Shown piece after piece: positions 26,180-35,932 of a stretch of 64,000 bases of DNA (within the stretch, counting starts at the first letter, position 1; each line of letters opens with the position of its first letter). A model generated the notes under the pieces. It did not search any database. It was given only the letters and a program-made list of their open reading frames with translations, and was not told the DNA's origin. Position numbers and translations under genes: made by a program. The stretch is from positions 1,178,001 through 1,242,000 of the forward strand of contig NZ_JAKWJU010000002.1 of assembly GCF_022524345.1 (NCBI RefSeq), in the 5' to 3' direction. The stretch comes from Streptomyces marispadix (lineage in GTDB: Bacteria > Actinomycetota > Actinomycetes > Streptomycetales > Streptomycetaceae).

Positions 26180-26261
26180 GTCCGCAGTCACGCGGAGCGT
26201 CGCCGTGCGGCCGCGTCGCCGTGCGGCCGGCCGGTCCGCCGACCGCTCGGCGGCTCGCGGC

Positions 26262-27896
26262 TCAGTGGTGCCCGTGGCCGCTCGTCAGCTCCCTGTACTC
26301 CTCGGCGGTCGGCTTCGGGATCTGCGCCTGCTCGCCGTAGTAGCCCCTGGAGAGCCTGGCCCGCAGCTTCTGGCTCCGGCCGACCTTGCGCTGGACGCCG
26401 TTCTCGTCGACCTCCGGGCCCGCCTCGTACGGCTTGTGCTGCTCGTGCGCGGTGAGGGTGTGGAGCTGCTCCTGGGAGAGCTGCTCGTGCACCTCGATGA
26501 ACTCACCGTGCGGAAGCCGCTTGATGATGCCCGACTCCCGTCCGTGGAGCACCTTCTCCTTGTCGCGGCGCTGGAGGCCGAGACATGCGCGCCGGGTGAC
26601 GAAGAAGACCACCACCGGTACGACGAAAAAGGCGATGCGCACGAACCACGTGATCGAGTTGATCGACAGGTCGAAGTGCGTGGCCACGAGGTCGTTGCCA
26701 CCGCCGATCAGCATCACCGTGTACCAGGCGATCCAGGCCGCACCGAAGGCCGTACGGGTCGGTGCGTTGCGCGGCCGGTCGGCGAGGTGGTGCTCACGCT
26801 TGTCGCCGGTCACCCACGACTCGATGAACGGATAGACCGCGATCGCCGCCAGCACCAGCGGGAAGACCATCAGCGGGATGAACACGCCCATCACAAGCGT
26901 GTGGCCCCAGAGATGGATCTCCCAGCCGGGCATGATCCGGATCAGTCCCTCGGAGAAGCCCATGTACCAGTCGGGCTGCGCGTTGGTGGACACCTGGTCC
27001 GGCCGGTACGGGCCCAGCGCCCAGATCGGGTTGACCGTGAAGGTCGCCGCGATCACGGAGATGACGCCGAAGACGAGGAAGAAGAAGCCTCCGGCCTTGG
27101 CCATGTAGACCGGCAGCAGCGGCATTCCGACGACGTTCTTGTTCGTACGGCCGGGACCCGCGAACTGCGTGTGCTTGTGGTAGAAGACCAGGATCAGATG
27201 CGCCACCAGCAGGCCCAGCATGATGCCCGGCAGCAGCAGCACATGGATCGAGAAGAACCGCGCCACGAAGTCGTGCCCGGGGAACTCTCCGCCGAACAGG
27301 AACATCGACATGTACGTGCCGATGATCGGCATGGAGAGGATCGCACCCTCCATGAACCGCACGCCGGTGCCCGACAGCAGGTCGTCCGGGAGCGAGTAGC
27401 CGGTGAAGCCGGTGAACATGCCCAGCACGAACAGCAGGAAGCCGAACAGCCAGTTGATCTCGCGCGGCTTGCGGAAGGCACCGGTGAAGAAGACGCGCAT
27501 CATGTGCACGAACATCGCGCCGAGGAAGATCAGCGCCGCCCAGTGGTGGATCTGCCGCACGAGCAGACCGCCGCGGACGTCGAAGCTGATGTCGAGCGTG
27601 GAGGCGAACGCCTCCGACATCCGCACGCCCTGCATCGGCACGTAACTGCCGTGGTATTCCACCTCGTTCATCGACGGGTGGAAGAACAGCGTCAGATACA
27701 CGCCGGTCAGGATGATGATGATGAAGCTGTAGAGCGCGACCTCACCCAGCATGAAGGACCAGTGGTCCGGGAAGATCTTGCGCATGTTGGCCTTGGCCAG
27801 GCTGTAGACGCCCAGGCGGCCGTCGGCCCAGTCCGCGACCCGCTCGCCGGCGGGCGCCTTGCGCTTCGGGGCGGTGGTCTCCGTTGCTGTACTCAT
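26262..27896 (-). CDS. qcrB: cytochrome bc1 complex cytochrome b subunit
   Basis: Membrane subunit of the menaquinol:cytochrome c reductase, carrying hemes bL and bH, 544 aa. Paired heme ligands are visible in QIHHWAAL...MFVHMM and FFSIHVLL...LVAHLI, each pair 14 residues apart. The quinol-site PEWY is PDWY (in QPDWYMGF), as in other actinobacteria. About eight or nine helices are followed by a ~130-residue cytoplasmic tail, an actinobacterial extension. ATG 27896 overlaps the qcrA stop by 4 nt. It is the last gene of the qcrC-qcrA-qcrB operon and forms a supercomplex with the cta gene products. Confidence 0.98.
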   Translation of the reverse strand: MSTATETTAPKRKAPAGERVADWADGRLGVYSLAKANMRKIFPDHWSFMLGEVALYSFIIIILTGVYLTLFFHPSMNEVEYHGSYVPMQGVRMSEAFASTLDISFDVRGGLLVRQIHHWAALIFLGAMFVHMMRVFFTGAFRKPREINWLFGFLLFVLGMFTGFTGYSLPDDLLSGTGVRFMEGAILSMPIIGTYMSMFLFGGEFPGHDFVARFFSIHVLLLPGIMLGLLVAHLILVFYHKHTQFAGPGRTNKNVVGMPLLPVYMAKAGGFFFLVFGVISVIAATFTVNPIWALGPYRPDQVSTNAQPDWYMGFSEGLIRIMPGWEIHLWGHTLVMGVFIPLMVFPLVLAAIAVYPFIESWVTGDKREHHLADRPRNAPTRTAFGAAWIAWYTVMLIGGGNDLVATHFDLSINSITWFVRIAFFVVPVVVFFVTRRACLGLQRRDKEKVLHGRESGIIKRLPHGEFIEVHEQLSQEQLHTLTAHEQHKPYEAGPEVDENGVQRKVGRSQKLRARLSRGYYGEQAQIPKPTAEEYRELTSGHGHH

Positions 27897-28960
27897 GCTC
27901 GACGCTCCCAGTAGGCCGGGCCCACGGGTTCTTCGAAGTCGCCCTGCGCTTCGAGGAATCCGTCGTTGTTGACGCTGATCTTGAGCTGCGGCAGGGGGTG
28001 GCCGGCCGGGCCGAAGATCACTCGTGCACCGTCCGACAGGTCGAAGGTCGACTGGTGGCACGGGCAGAGCACGTGGTGCGTCTGCTGCTCGTAGAGGCTG
28101 ACAGGACAGCCGACGTGGGTGCAGATCTTGGAGTAGGCGACGATCCCCTCGTGGGACCAGTCGAGCTCCCGCTTGTCCTTGATGTCACCGGGTTCGAGGC
28201 GTACGAGCATCAGCGCCGCCTTGGCGATCTGCTGCTGGAAGTCCTCGTCCTCCTCCTCCAGGCCCTCCGGCATGGCGAAGGTCAGCGAGCCGACGCTGAT
28301 GTCCTCGGGGCGCAGCGGCTCCTGGGTGTTCTCGTTGACCAGCAGCTTGCCCTTGGTCCACAGCGTGTGCTCCAGCTTGTCCTCGGGCAGCGGCCCGAGG
28401 TCGCGCAGGAGGACGACACCGGAGAGCGGCACCAGCGTCAGCGCCCCGAACATCGTCTTGCGGATCAGCGAACGGCGCCCGAGACCCGACTCCTTGGCGC
28501 CCTGCGCGAAGTCCTCCATGACCTTCGCGCGGGTCTCCGGCTCGGCGGAGACGGCGTGGCGCTCGTCGACCAGTTCGTGGTCGGACATCAGGGTGCGCGC
28601 CCAGTGGACCGCGCCTGCGCCGATGCAGAAGAGCGCGACGCCCAGCGTCATGCCCAGCGCGAAGTTCAGAGCACCGATGCGTCCCGCCGGCCAGACGTAG
28701 ATGATCTTGTCGACGGGCACGAGCACGAAGCTCGCGATGAAGCCCACCGTGGCCAGCATCGACGCGGTGAAGAGCATCGCCACGACGCGCTCGGAGCGCT
28801 TGGCGGCCCGCTCGTCGATGTCCTGGATCCGCGGCTCGTGGGGCGGCAGTCCCGGATCGGCGAACGGATCGTCCGCTACGGATACGGCGCCGTGACCGTT
28901 TTCCTGCTCGATCGGCAGGTTCTTCTCTGACACGTTCTCGTGTGATCCAGTCTCGCTCAT
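27893..28960 (-). CDS. qcrA: cytochrome bc1 complex Rieske iron-sulfur subunit
   Basis: Rieske [2Fe-2S] protein, 355 aa. The cluster motifs CTHVGCP and CPCHQSTF lie near residues 285-310, and GPAGHPLPQL follows. Unlike mitochondrial Rieske proteins it has three N-terminal hydrophobic helices (about residues 60-200), as is usual in actinobacteria. ATG 28960 overlaps the qcrC stop by 4 nt and its own end overlaps qcrB by 4 nt, so the three subunits are coupled in translation. Confidence 0.98.
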   Translation of the reverse strand: MSETGSHENVSEKNLPIEQENGHGAVSVADDPFADPGLPPHEPRIQDIDERAAKRSERVVAMLFTASMLATVGFIASFVLVPVDKIIYVWPAGRIGALNFALGMTLGVALFCIGAGAVHWARTLMSDHELVDERHAVSAEPETRAKVMEDFAQGAKESGLGRRSLIRKTMFGALTLVPLSGVVLLRDLGPLPEDKLEHTLWTKGKLLVNENTQEPLRPEDISVGSLTFAMPEGLEEEDEDFQQQIAKAALMLVRLEPGDIKDKRELDWSHEGIVAYSKICTHVGCPVSLYEQQTHHVLCPCHQSTFDLSDGARVIFGPAGHPLPQLKISVNNDGFLEAQGDFEEPVGPAYWERRA

Positions 28961-29769
28961 GACTTCTTGGCCTTTGCGGTCCGAGCTGCGACCCAGATGG
29001 CGACGAGGATGAGGACGCCGAGGCCGAAGACCCAGGCGAACAGGCCCTCGATGACGGGGCCGAGGCCGCCCAGCTTGTAACCGCCGGGGCTGTCGGACTC
29101 CTCGCTGTTCACCGCCTTCAAGTACGCGGCGACGTCCCGCTTGTCCTGCTGGGGCATCACCTTGTCCGGGAAGGACGGCATGTTCTGCGGGCCGGTCTGC
29201 ATGGCCTCGTAGACGTGCTTGGGGTCGACGTCGTTGAGGTTCGGCGCGTACTTGCCGTGCGTCAGGGCACCGCCCTCGCCGGTGAAATTGTGGCACTGGG
29301 CGCAGTTGGTCCGGAAGAGCTCGCCACCCCTTGCGACGTCCGCACCGCTCGGGTCGTACTGGCTCTTGGTGGGCTTCACGGGACCGGCGCCCAACGACGC
29401 GACGTACGCGGCGAGTTGGTCGATCTCGTGGTCGCTGTAGATCCTCTTCTTCTTCGGCACCTGGGCGCCCGGCTGCTGCGCGGGCATGCGGCCGGTGCCG
29501 ACCTGGAAGTCCACGGCGGCGGAGCCGACGCCGACCAGGCTGGGACCGTCGCTGGTGCCCTGGCCGCCGGTTCCGTGGCAGCTTGAACAGCCCACGTCGT
29601 AGAGCCTCTTGCCCTCCTCGATGGCGAGGGACTGGCTCGACGGCTGGTCGGCCTTGGCTTCACCGGCGGGAGCGAACGCGGCGTACAGCCCCCCGGTGGC
29701 CGCCAGCGCGAAGATGAGAACGACGAGCGCCGCCAGCGGATGGCGCCGTCGTGCGGAGAGCTTTTTCAC
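28957..29769 (-). CDS. qcrC: cytochrome bc1 complex diheme cytochrome c subunit
   Basis: 270-aa membrane-anchored diheme cytochrome c that replaces soluble cytochrome c in the bcc-aa3 supercomplex. Two CXXCH sites, CSSCH near residue 60 and CAQCH near residue 160, each with a distal Met candidate. A hydrophobic N-terminal helix (after basic MKKLSARRRHP) exports it; a C-terminal helix (LFAWVFGLGVLILVAIWVAA) anchors it on the outer face. Start GTG 29769. First gene of the operon visible here; ctaE lies 93 nt upstream on the same strand. Confidence 0.97.
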   Translation of the reverse strand: MKKLSARRRHPLAALVVLIFALAATGGLYAAFAPAGEAKADQPSSQSLAIEEGKRLYDVGCSSCHGTGGQGTSDGPSLVGVGSAAVDFQVGTGRMPAQQPGAQVPKKKRIYSDHEIDQLAAYVASLGAGPVKPTKSQYDPSGADVARGGELFRTNCAQCHNFTGEGGALTHGKYAPNLNDVDPKHVYEAMQTGPQNMPSFPDKVMPQQDKRDVAAYLKAVNSEESDSPGGYKLGGLGPVIEGLFAWVFGLGVLILVAIWVAARTAKAKKS

Positions 29770-29862
29770 GGATTACCCCGGTGTCAGGATCTTCTGCGTC
29801 GATGCTTCTGCTTTTGTCTGTCACTGTCCGGTGCGCGCTCGCGCACACCGGCGCCCGATCAG

Positions 29863-30474
29863 CTACTTGATCAGGTAGATCGTGGCGAAGAGGCCGATCC
29901 AGACGACATCGACGAAGTGCCAGTAGTAGGACACGACGATGGCCGCAGTGGCCTGCTGATGGGTGAAGCGCTTGGCCGCGTACGTCCTGCCGAGCAGGAG
30001 CAGGAACGCGATCAGACCGCCCGTGACGTGCATCCCGTGGAAGCCGGTGGTCAGGTAGAACACCGATCCGTAGGGATCCGAGGACAGCGAGATTCCGTCC
30101 TTCTCCACCAGCTCCGTGTACTCGAAGATCTGGCCGCCGATGAAGATCGCGCCCATGACGAACGTGATGATGAACCAGCCCCGGAGCTTCTTCACGTCAC
30201 CGCGTTCGGCCGCGAACACACCGAGCTGGCAGGTGAGCGAGGAGAGCACCAGGATCGTGGTGTTCGCCGCCGAGAAAGGCACGTTCAGCGCGTCGGCGTG
30301 TTCCTTCCAGAAGTCCGCACCCGTCACGGACCGCAAGGTGAAGTACATCGCGAAGAGGGCCGCGAAGAACATCAGCTCGGAACTCAGCCAGATGATGGTT
30401 CCGACGCTGGTGAGGTTCGGCCTGTTGACCGACGGGTGCGCGTGCCCGGTTTCTACTGCTGTTGCTGTCGCCAC
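29863..30474 (-). CDS. ctaE: cytochrome c oxidase subunit III
   Basis: Five-helix subunit III of the aa3 oxidase, 203 aa, at the usual actinobacterial length. The N-terminal HPSVNRPNL and the final helix [22 protein letters not shown] are typical; Glu and His residues in FHGMHVTGG match the family. GTG 30474 is taken as start. The more usual ATG-containing start of relatives would be out of frame here (ATG 30485 reads another frame), and no ribosome site is present. A CATAAT box inside a 15-bp palindrome lies 6 nt upstream of the GTG. It is upstream of qcrC and could be read through with it. Confidence 0.94.
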   Translation of the reverse strand: MATATAVETGHAHPSVNRPNLTSVGTIIWLSSELMFFAALFAMYFTLRSVTGADFWKEHADALNVPFSAANTTILVLSSLTCQLGVFAAERGDVKKLRGWFIITFVMGAIFIGGQIFEYTELVEKDGISLSSDPYGSVFYLTTGFHGMHVTGGLIAFLLLLGRTYAAKRFTHQQATAAIVVSYYWHFVDVVWIGLFATIYLIK

Positions 30475-30475
30475 G

Positions 30476-30490
30476 CCGACATTATGTCGG
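30476..30490 (-). promoter_or_regulatory. palindrome with -10 box at the ctaE start
   Basis: The palindrome CCGACATTATGTCGG (7-bp arms, one central base) contains minus-strand CATAAT, ending 6 nt before GTG 30474. It may be both the -10 of a leaderless promoter and an operator or RNA hairpin. No TTGACA-like -35 was seen. Confidence 0.5.
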
Positions 30491-30786
30491 TCGCTCGTAC
30501 GGCCCCTGCTGGCGGGGTGCCGTTCGGTGTGTCCGGCACGTGTGTCCAGCTCTAACAGGCCTCTGCCGCGGGCCTTCCCCCATCTTCTGCCGGTCTCCCG
30601 GCGGGCCTCACGCGCGGTCTTCCGCAGGGTCCTGCGCGGGGTCTCTTTCGCGGTTCTCCGGCAGGTCTTCCGCCCCACTTCTGCGGGCGTACTCCGCTGT
30701 GTTGACGAGAAGGGCGAGGGAGTAACATCCGCGCTACGGCCACCTGCCGTTACGTGATCACGTGCGAGACGTCCAGCGGAGGAACG
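30491..30786. other. intergenic region between ctaE and the receiver-like gene
   Basis: Holds divergent promoters. A run of imperfect copies of GCGGTCTTCCGC fills about 30590-30680. Plus-strand TTGACG (30700) with TAACAT nearby is a candidate promoter for the downstream gene, and a 12-bp palindrome follows at 30752. No extra gene. Confidence 0.45.
30752..30763. promoter_or_regulatory. 12-bp palindrome upstream of the receiver-like gene
   Basis: ACGTGATCACGT is a perfect palindrome centred about 30 nt before ATG 30787, at operator distance from the candidate promoter. Binding factor unknown. Confidence 0.45.
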
Positions 30787-31203
30787 ATGCAGCCGACCGC
30801 CACGGTGCTGGTCTACAGCGACAACGCCGACACCCGCGAGCAGGTGCGGCTCGCCGCCGGCCGCCGTCCCGCCGCCGATGTGCCCCCCGTCGAGTACGTG
30901 GAGTGCGCGACCCTGCCCGCCGTTCTCTCCACGCTGGAGAAGCACCGCATCGACGTGTGCGTGCTGGACGGTGAGACGGCGCCCGCGGGCGGCATGGGCG
31001 TATGCCGTCAGATCAAGGACGAGATCTTCGACTGCCCGCCGGTGCTGCTGCTCATCGGCCGCCCGCAGGACGCCTGGCTGGCGTCCTGGAGCCGCGCGGA
31101 GGCCGCCGTCTCGCACCCCATCGACCCGGTGGCCCTCGCGGGCGAGCTGGCCGGGCTGCTCAGGGAGAAGGACGGGTCCGAGGCCCAGGTGCAGCCCCTC
31201 TGA
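30787..31203 (+). CDS. degenerate response-regulator receiver-like protein
   Basis: 138-aa single-domain protein with a CheY-like fold pattern. VLVYSDNAD supplies one acid (Asp12), VCVLDGE the possible phosphoacceptor Asp61, and the helix-strand spacing is right, but the conserved Lys-Pro of real receivers is replaced (SHPIDP), and the first acidic pair is incomplete. It therefore probably does not switch by normal phosphorylation. No output domain. ATG 30787 has GGAGG upstream. It is the only plus-strand gene inside the respiratory block, lying between ctaE and the L,D-transpeptidase; a regulatory or assembly role there is a guess from position. Confidence 0.75.
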   Translation: MQPTATVLVYSDNADTREQVRLAAGRRPAADVPPVEYVECATLPAVLSTLEKHRIDVCVLDGETAPAGGMGVCRQIKDEIFDCPPVLLLIGRPQDAWLASWSRAEAAVSHPIDPVALAGELAGLLREKDGSEAQVQPL

Positions 31204-31291
31204 TCCGTAGCCGCGCTCGCACGAGGCGGCGAAGCTCGGCACAGCCGCTCCGACTCACCGCGGCGGCTCAGCGCTCCGGCTCAGCACGGCG

Positions 31292-31330
31292 ACGGGCCCG
31301 CCCACCGGTACGTCCGGTGTGCGGGCCCGT
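31292..31330. terminator. bidirectional terminator between receiver-like gene and L,D-transpeptidase
   Basis: Outer arms ACGGGCCCGC (31292-31301) and GCGGGCCCGT (31321-31330) with an inner hairpin CACCGG/CCGGTG. It serves the two convergent genes. Just after it, a GTCGTGCTGTGGGG unit repeats three times (about 31350-31388). Confidence 0.8.
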
Positions 31331-31426
31331 TCGTGTCGGTTCTGCTGTCCGGGTCGTGCTGTGGGGGTCGTGCTGTGGGGGTCGTGTTGTGCCGGGGCTT
31401 TGTGTGCGGGTGCCGATCCTGACGCG

Positions 31427-32698
31427 TCAGACCTGCGGCTGGAGCCTGCTCACACCGGTCGCGGAGCCTGCGGCGCCCTGTTCCTGGCCGCCTCTCAGCA
31501 GCGCACTGCCGTGCTTCCACTTCTTCCACGACAGGTTCCAGTCGCCGAACCCGTTGCCGAAGGGCGCCATGGTGTCGCCGTCGGAGTTGACGTACTTCAC
31601 GGGGACGCCGGGACGCACGTGCTCGAAGAACCACTGGGCGTTCTCGGTGCTCATGCCCGTGCAGCCGTGGCTGCTGTTGGACACCCCGTGCGAACCGGAG
31701 GACCAGGGGGCGGCGTGCACGTACTCGCCGCTCCAGGTGAGCCGCGACGCCCAGTGGACTCCCAGGTCGTAGGACTCGCCGCCGCCGATGCCGACGCTGC
31801 CGCTGCGCATCCGTACGAACGACTCGCGGCCGAGGATCACCTTGGTGCCGTTGCGGGTCTCGAAGCCCGCCTTGCCCGTGGTGATCGGCATCTCCTTGAT
31901 GACCTTGCCGTTCTTGCTGAACTTCATCGACAGGCCGGACGCGTCCGCGAGCGCCTCCACCCGGTCGCCGGTCCTCAGCTTGACGGGCTTGGACTTGTCC
32001 CCATAGAGCCCTTCGCGGATCTTCAGGCCCTTCATACGGGAGCGGACCGACACGGTGGAGTGGGCGGGCCAGTACTCCTTCGGGCGGTAGTGCAGTTCCT
32101 TGCTGTCCACCCAGTGCCAGGAACCCTCCACGTGGGGCGAGGACTTCACGATGAGCGCGCCCTCGACGAGCTTGCGCTGCTTCGCGCTCTTGACCTTGTG
32201 GCTCAACTCGGCGGTGATCGGCTGGCCCACTCCGTAGGTGCCGCTGTCGGGTCCGAAGGTGACGCCGAGTCTCTTGGCGTGTGCGGGCTTGGTCTGGAAG
32301 TTGAGCGTCCGGCGCCCCTGCTCGCCGGAGCCGTTCTCGGTGCTGATGCGGACGGTGTAGCGCACGCCGGCCGCGAGCGGCGTGGTGCTCCGCCAGCGGG
32401 TGCCGTCCTCGGAGAGCTTGCCGCTGAGGAAGCGTCCTGCGGTGTCGACGGCGGTGACGTCGGCTATTCGCCCCTCGTCACCGGTGGCGGTCACTTCGAG
32501 CGGGTCGGAGGGGTCGACGACGGCCCCTTCCTCGCCCGCGCTGACGGATATCTGGTTGCTCGCGTCGTACGGGGCTCCCGCCAGGGGATTCCCGCCGCTG
32601 CCGACGCTGCACGAGGTCAGTCCGACGGCGAGGGGCGCGAGGGTGAGGGCACAGCCGACTGAGATGCGGCGCTTCGTCCTGTTCGAAGAGTGATTCAT
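31427..32698 (-). CDS. L,D-transpeptidase lipoprotein with Ig-like domains
   Basis: Cell-wall crosslinking enzyme of 423 aa. A lipoprotein signal ends at the lipobox GLTSC (Cys30). Two Ig-like domains (about 45-130 and 130-230) precede a YkuD catalytic domain whose HGVSNSSHGCTG motif contains His344 and Cys346. This is the Ldt architecture of mycobacteria and streptomycetes, which form 3-3 links outside the membrane. ATG 32698, weak ribosome site. It sits between terminators, so it is probably its own unit though it lies inside the oxidase cluster. Confidence 0.95.
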   Translation of the reverse strand: MNHSSNRTKRRISVGCALTLAPLAVGLTSCSVGSGGNPLAGAPYDASNQISVSAGEEGAVVDPSDPLEVTATGDEGRIADVTAVDTAGRFLSGKLSEDGTRWRSTTPLAAGVRYTVRISTENGSGEQGRRTLNFQTKPAHAKRLGVTFGPDSGTYGVGQPITAELSHKVKSAKQRKLVEGALIVKSSPHVEGSWHWVDSKELHYRPKEYWPAHSTVSVRSRMKGLKIREGLYGDKSKPVKLRTGDRVEALADASGLSMKFSKNGKVIKEMPITTGKAGFETRNGTKVILGRESFVRMRSGSVGIGGGESYDLGVHWASRLTWSGEYVHAAPWSSGSHGVSNSSHGCTGMSTENAQWFFEHVRPGVPVKYVNSDGDTMAPFGNGFGDWNLSWKKWKHGSALLRGGQEQGAAGSATGVSRLQPQV

Positions 32699-32743
32699 AG
32701 GCCCAAGGTAGGAACTGACACCGTTTAGGGCCTGTTGGGCGCA

Positions 32744-32791
32744 GGCAAACGGGTCGGCCCCCGGTGATCACCGGGGGCCGGCCTGTTTGCC
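32744..32791 (-). terminator. terminator hairpin after ctaCDF
   Basis: Perfect 24-bp palindrome GGCCCCCGGTGA/TCACCGGGGGCC (32756-32779) extended by outer GGCAAAC/GTTTGCC arms. It follows the ctaF stop by about 20 nt and lies just before the L,D-transpeptidase start region. Confidence 0.87.
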
Positions 32792-32811
32792 GACTGGCTC
32801 TGCCTGGAGCC

Positions 32812-33210
32812 TTACTGGGTGCGATTCTCGCCGTGGTAGTACTCGAAGACCCAGCCGAAGAGGCCGACGAAGAGCAGCGGCGCCGAGATGAACACCAGCC
32901 ACCATCCGAAGGCCACGCCCAGGAAGCCGAACGCGGCGCCCAGCCCGAGAGCGAGCGGCTGCCAGCTGTGCGGGCTGAAGAACCCGACCTCGCCGGCGTC
33001 GTCCGCTACCTCGGCTTCCTTGTTGTCCTGCGCTCCCGCGTCCACACGGCGGGCGGTGAAGGCCAGGTAGTAGCCGATCATCACCGCGAGACCGAACGCG
33101 AGGAACAGTCCCGTCGTGCCCACCGGCTCCTTCGACCAGGCGCCGTAGACGATCGCCGTGGCGAGCAGGAAGACCGCCAGGCCGAGGAACATCTTGCCCT
33201 GGACCTTCAC
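32812..33210 (-). CDS. ctaF: cytochrome c oxidase subunit IV
   Basis: Small actinobacterial subunit IV of the aa3 oxidase, 132 aa with four hydrophobic helices in two pairs (about 4-60 and 85-125) and an acidic loop between them. GTG 33210 overlaps the ctaD stop by 4 nt (GTGA) and has AAGGAGGAG upstream inside ctaD. Last gene of the ctaC-ctaD-ctaF operon. Confidence 0.95.
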   Translation of the reverse strand: MKVQGKMFLGLAVFLLATAIVYGAWSKEPVGTTGLFLAFGLAVMIGYYLAFTARRVDAGAQDNKEAEVADDAGEVGFFSPHSWQPLALGLGAAFGFLGVAFGWWLVFISAPLLFVGLFGWVFEYYHGENRTQ

Positions 33211-34940
33211 TTCGACTCCTCCTTGCTGCCGACGAGCGTCTTGCCGCCCGCGGCCTGCTGCTCTCCGAGCTGGTCGAGTGCCGCGACCTCCGGGTAGTGC
33301 AGATCGAAGGCCGGGGACTCGGAACGGATGCGTGGGAGCTGGAGGAAGTTGTGCCGCGGGGGCGGGCAGGTCGTCGCCCATTCAAGGGAGCGGCCGTAGC
33401 CCCAGGGGTCGTCGGTCTCGACCTTCTTGCCGTACTTGGCCGTCTTCCAGACGTTGTAGAGGAACGGCAGTACGGACAGGCCCAGTACGAACGAGCTGAT
33501 CGTCGAGACGGTGTTGAGCGCCGTGAAGCCGTCGGCGGCCAGATAGTCGGCGTACCGGCGGGGCATGCCCTCGGCGCCCAGCCAGTGCTGGACGAGGAAG
33601 GTGCCGTGGAAGCCGGTGAACAGCGTCCAGAAGGTGATCTTGCCGAGGCGCTCGTCGAGGATCTTCCCGGTGAACTTCGGCCACCAGAAGTGGAAGCCGG
33701 CGAACATCGCGAACACGACCGTGCCGAACACCACGTAGTGGAAGTGCGCCACGACGAAGTAGGTGTCGGACACGTGGAAGTCCATCGGGGGCGAGGCCAG
33801 GATGACGCCGGTCAGACCGCCGAAGAGGAAGGTGACCAGGAAGCCGATCGACCACAGCATCGGCGTCTCGAAGGACAGCGAGCCCTTCCACATCGTGCCG
33901 ATCCAGTTGAAGAACTTCACGCCCGTCGGCACGGCGATCAGGAACGTCATGAAAGCGAAGAAGGGCAGCAGCACCCCGCCCGTGACGTACATGTGGTGCG
34001 CCCAGACCGTCACCGAGAGGCCGGCGATGGCGATGGTGGCGCCGATGAGGCTGATGTAGCCGAACATCGGCTTGCGGCTGAAGACCGGTACGACCTCGGA
34101 GATGATGCCGAAGAACGGCAACGCGATGATGTAGACCTCCGGATGGCCGAAGAACCAGAAGAGGTGCTGCCATAGCAACGCACCGCCGTTGGCCGCGTCG
34201 AAGACATGCGCCCCGAACTTGCGGTCGGCCTCCAGCGCGAAGAGCGCGGCGGCGAGCACCGGGAAGGCCAGCAGCACCAGCACACCGGTGAGCAGCACGT
34301 TCCAGGTGAAGATCGGCATCCGGAACATCGTCATGCCCGGTGCGCGCATGCAGATGATGGTGGTGATGAAGTTGACCGACCCGAGGATGGTGCCGAAGCC
34401 GGAGAGCGCCAGGCCCATGATCCACAGGTCGGCACCGATGCCCGGCGAGCGGACCGCGTCCGAGAGCGGCGAGTAGGCGAACCAGCCGAAGTCCGCGGCG
34501 CCCGACGGCGTGAGGAAGCCGCCGACCGCGATGAGCGAACCGAAGAGGTACAGCCAGTACGCCAGCATGTTCAGCCGCGGGAAGGCCACGTCGGGCGATC
34601 CGATCTGGAGCGGCATGATCCAGTTCGCGAAGCCTGCGAACAGCGGGGTGGCGAACATCAGCAGCATGATCGTGCCGTGCATGGTGAACGCCTGGTTGAA
34701 CTGCTCGCTCGACATGACCTGGATGCCGGGCCGTGCGAGTTCGGCACGCATGAAGAGCGCCATCACGCCGCCGAGCAGGAAGAAGGCGAAGGACGTGACG
34801 AAGTACAGCGTCCCGATCTTCTTGTGGTCGGTCGTGGTGGCCCAGTCGACCACCATGGCGCCGGGCGTCTTCTGCCTTACGGGCGGTGCTGACGCCTCGG
34901 CAGTCGCGGCGGCACCCTTGGATTCGTTGAGGATGCTCAC
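33207..34940 (-). CDS. ctaD: cytochrome c oxidase subunit I
   Basis: Catalytic subunit of the aa3 oxidase: heme a, heme a3 and CuB in a 12-helix bundle, 577 aa. Visible signatures are [11 protein letters not shown] (heme a His), [14 protein letters not shown] (CuB His and cross-linked Tyr), AHHMYV (His pair) and [10 protein letters not shown] (heme a3/heme a His). No N-terminal fusion with subunit III. GTG 34940 overlaps the ctaC stop by 4 nt, and its end overlaps ctaF by 4 nt. Confidence 0.98.
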   Translation of the reverse strand: MSILNESKGAAATAEASAPPVRQKTPGAMVVDWATTTDHKKIGTLYFVTSFAFFLLGGVMALFMRAELARPGIQVMSSEQFNQAFTMHGTIMLLMFATPLFAGFANWIMPLQIGSPDVAFPRLNMLAYWLYLFGSLIAVGGFLTPSGAADFGWFAYSPLSDAVRSPGIGADLWIMGLALSGFGTILGSVNFITTIICMRAPGMTMFRMPIFTWNVLLTGVLVLLAFPVLAAALFALEADRKFGAHVFDAANGGALLWQHLFWFFGHPEVYIIALPFFGIISEVVPVFSRKPMFGYISLIGATIAIAGLSVTVWAHHMYVTGGVLLPFFAFMTFLIAVPTGVKFFNWIGTMWKGSLSFETPMLWSIGFLVTFLFGGLTGVILASPPMDFHVSDTYFVVAHFHYVVFGTVVFAMFAGFHFWWPKFTGKILDERLGKITFWTLFTGFHGTFLVQHWLGAEGMPRRYADYLAADGFTALNTVSTISSFVLGLSVLPFLYNVWKTAKYGKKVETDDPWGYGRSLEWATTCPPPRHNFLQLPRIRSESPAFDLHYPEVAALDQLGEQQAAGGKTLVGSKEESK

Positions 34941-35932
34941 GGGTTATTCGTCTCCGCATTCCTGGCGTCGCCGGTGGTGGCGGTGCCCGACGGGATGTAG
35001 CCGGTCTGGCCCTTCTCGGCCAGGTCCTTCAGATGCTTCTGGTAGCGCTCGGGCGAAACGACCTTCACGTTGAAGAGCATCCGGGCATGGTCGACGCCGC
35101 AGAGCTCGGCGCACTTGCCCATGTAGGTGCCCTCCTTGGTGGGAGTCACCTCGAATCGGTTGACGTGGCCGGGGAGCACGTCCTGCTTCATCAGGAACGG
35201 CACCGGCCAGAACGAGTGGATGACGTCGCGGGAGGTGAGGATGAACTGCACCTTCTCGCCCTTCGGCAGCCAGAGCGTGGGGCCCGGATTGCCGTTCTGC
35301 GGATTGCGCTCCGAGGGGGTCCCCACGGTGTAGACGCCGTCGGCGCCCTTGGGGAAGCTCGTCCTCATCCGGTCCGGGATGGCGGAGAGTTCCTTGTCAC
35401 CGGTGTTGGTGGTGGCGGACTTGCCGTCCACGTCCTCGATGTAGTTGAAGCCCCAGCTCCACTGGAAGCCCACCACGTTGACGACGTGCTGCGGCTTCTT
35501 CGTCGTCGCGAGGAGCTTGGTCTCGTCGCGGGCGGTGAAGTAGAAGAGCACCGCGACGATGATGATCGGAACCACCGTGTACAGGGCCTCGATGGGCATG
35601 TTGTACCGGGTCTGCGGCGGGACCTCGACCTTGGTCCTGGAACGCCGGTGGAAGACGACGCTCCACAGGATCAGTCCCCAGACGATCACGCCTACCGCGA
35701 GGGCCGCCGCCCACGAGCCCTGCCACAGGGAGAGGATCCGGGGAGCCTCGTCCGTGACCGGCGTGGGCATTCCGAGGCGGGGGAAGTCCTTGTATGTGCA
35801 ACCGGTGGCGGTCGCCAGGACCAGGCCCGCGGCGAACGCCTGGTGCAGCTTCCGCCGCATCGGGCGCCTCGACATGGGGGTACCGCCCACGCCCCGCGGG
35901 CGGTGGGGGAGGTCGGAGCCGTTGGGACTCAC
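34937..35932 (-). CDS. ctaC: cytochrome c oxidase subunit II
   Basis: CuA-bearing subunit, 331 aa. It begins with a basic tail and a lipoprotein-type signal (TATGC near residue 45), then two helices (about 75-100 and 118-140) and an extracellular cupredoxin domain. The CuA ligands are in [15 protein letters not shown] 35932 has GAAGG 7 nt upstream. First gene of the ctaCDF operon; its upstream region is shared with the divergent desulfurase-TusA gene. Confidence 0.97.
   Translation of the reverse strand: MSPNGSDLPHRPRGVGGTPMSRRPMRRKLHQAFAAGLVLATATGCTYKDFPRLGMPTPVTDEAPRILSLWQGSWAAALAVGVIVWGLILWSVVFHRRSRTKVEVPPQTRYNMPIEALYTVVPIIIVAVLFYFTARDETKLLATTKKPQHVVNVVGFQWSWGFNYIEDVDGKSATTNTGDKELSAIPDRMRTSFPKGADGVYTVGTPSERNPQNGNPGPTLWLPKGEKVQFILTSRDVIHSFWPVPFLMKQDVLPGHVNRFEVTPTKEGTYMGKCAELCGVDHARMLFNVKVVSPERYQKHLKDLAEKGQTGYIPSGTATTGDARNAETNNP

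Noticed and set aside
26205..27914. Long plus-strand frame opposite qcrB
   Set aside because: Composition is His/Arg/Asp-rich shadow sequence with no motif; qcrB on the minus strand is certain.
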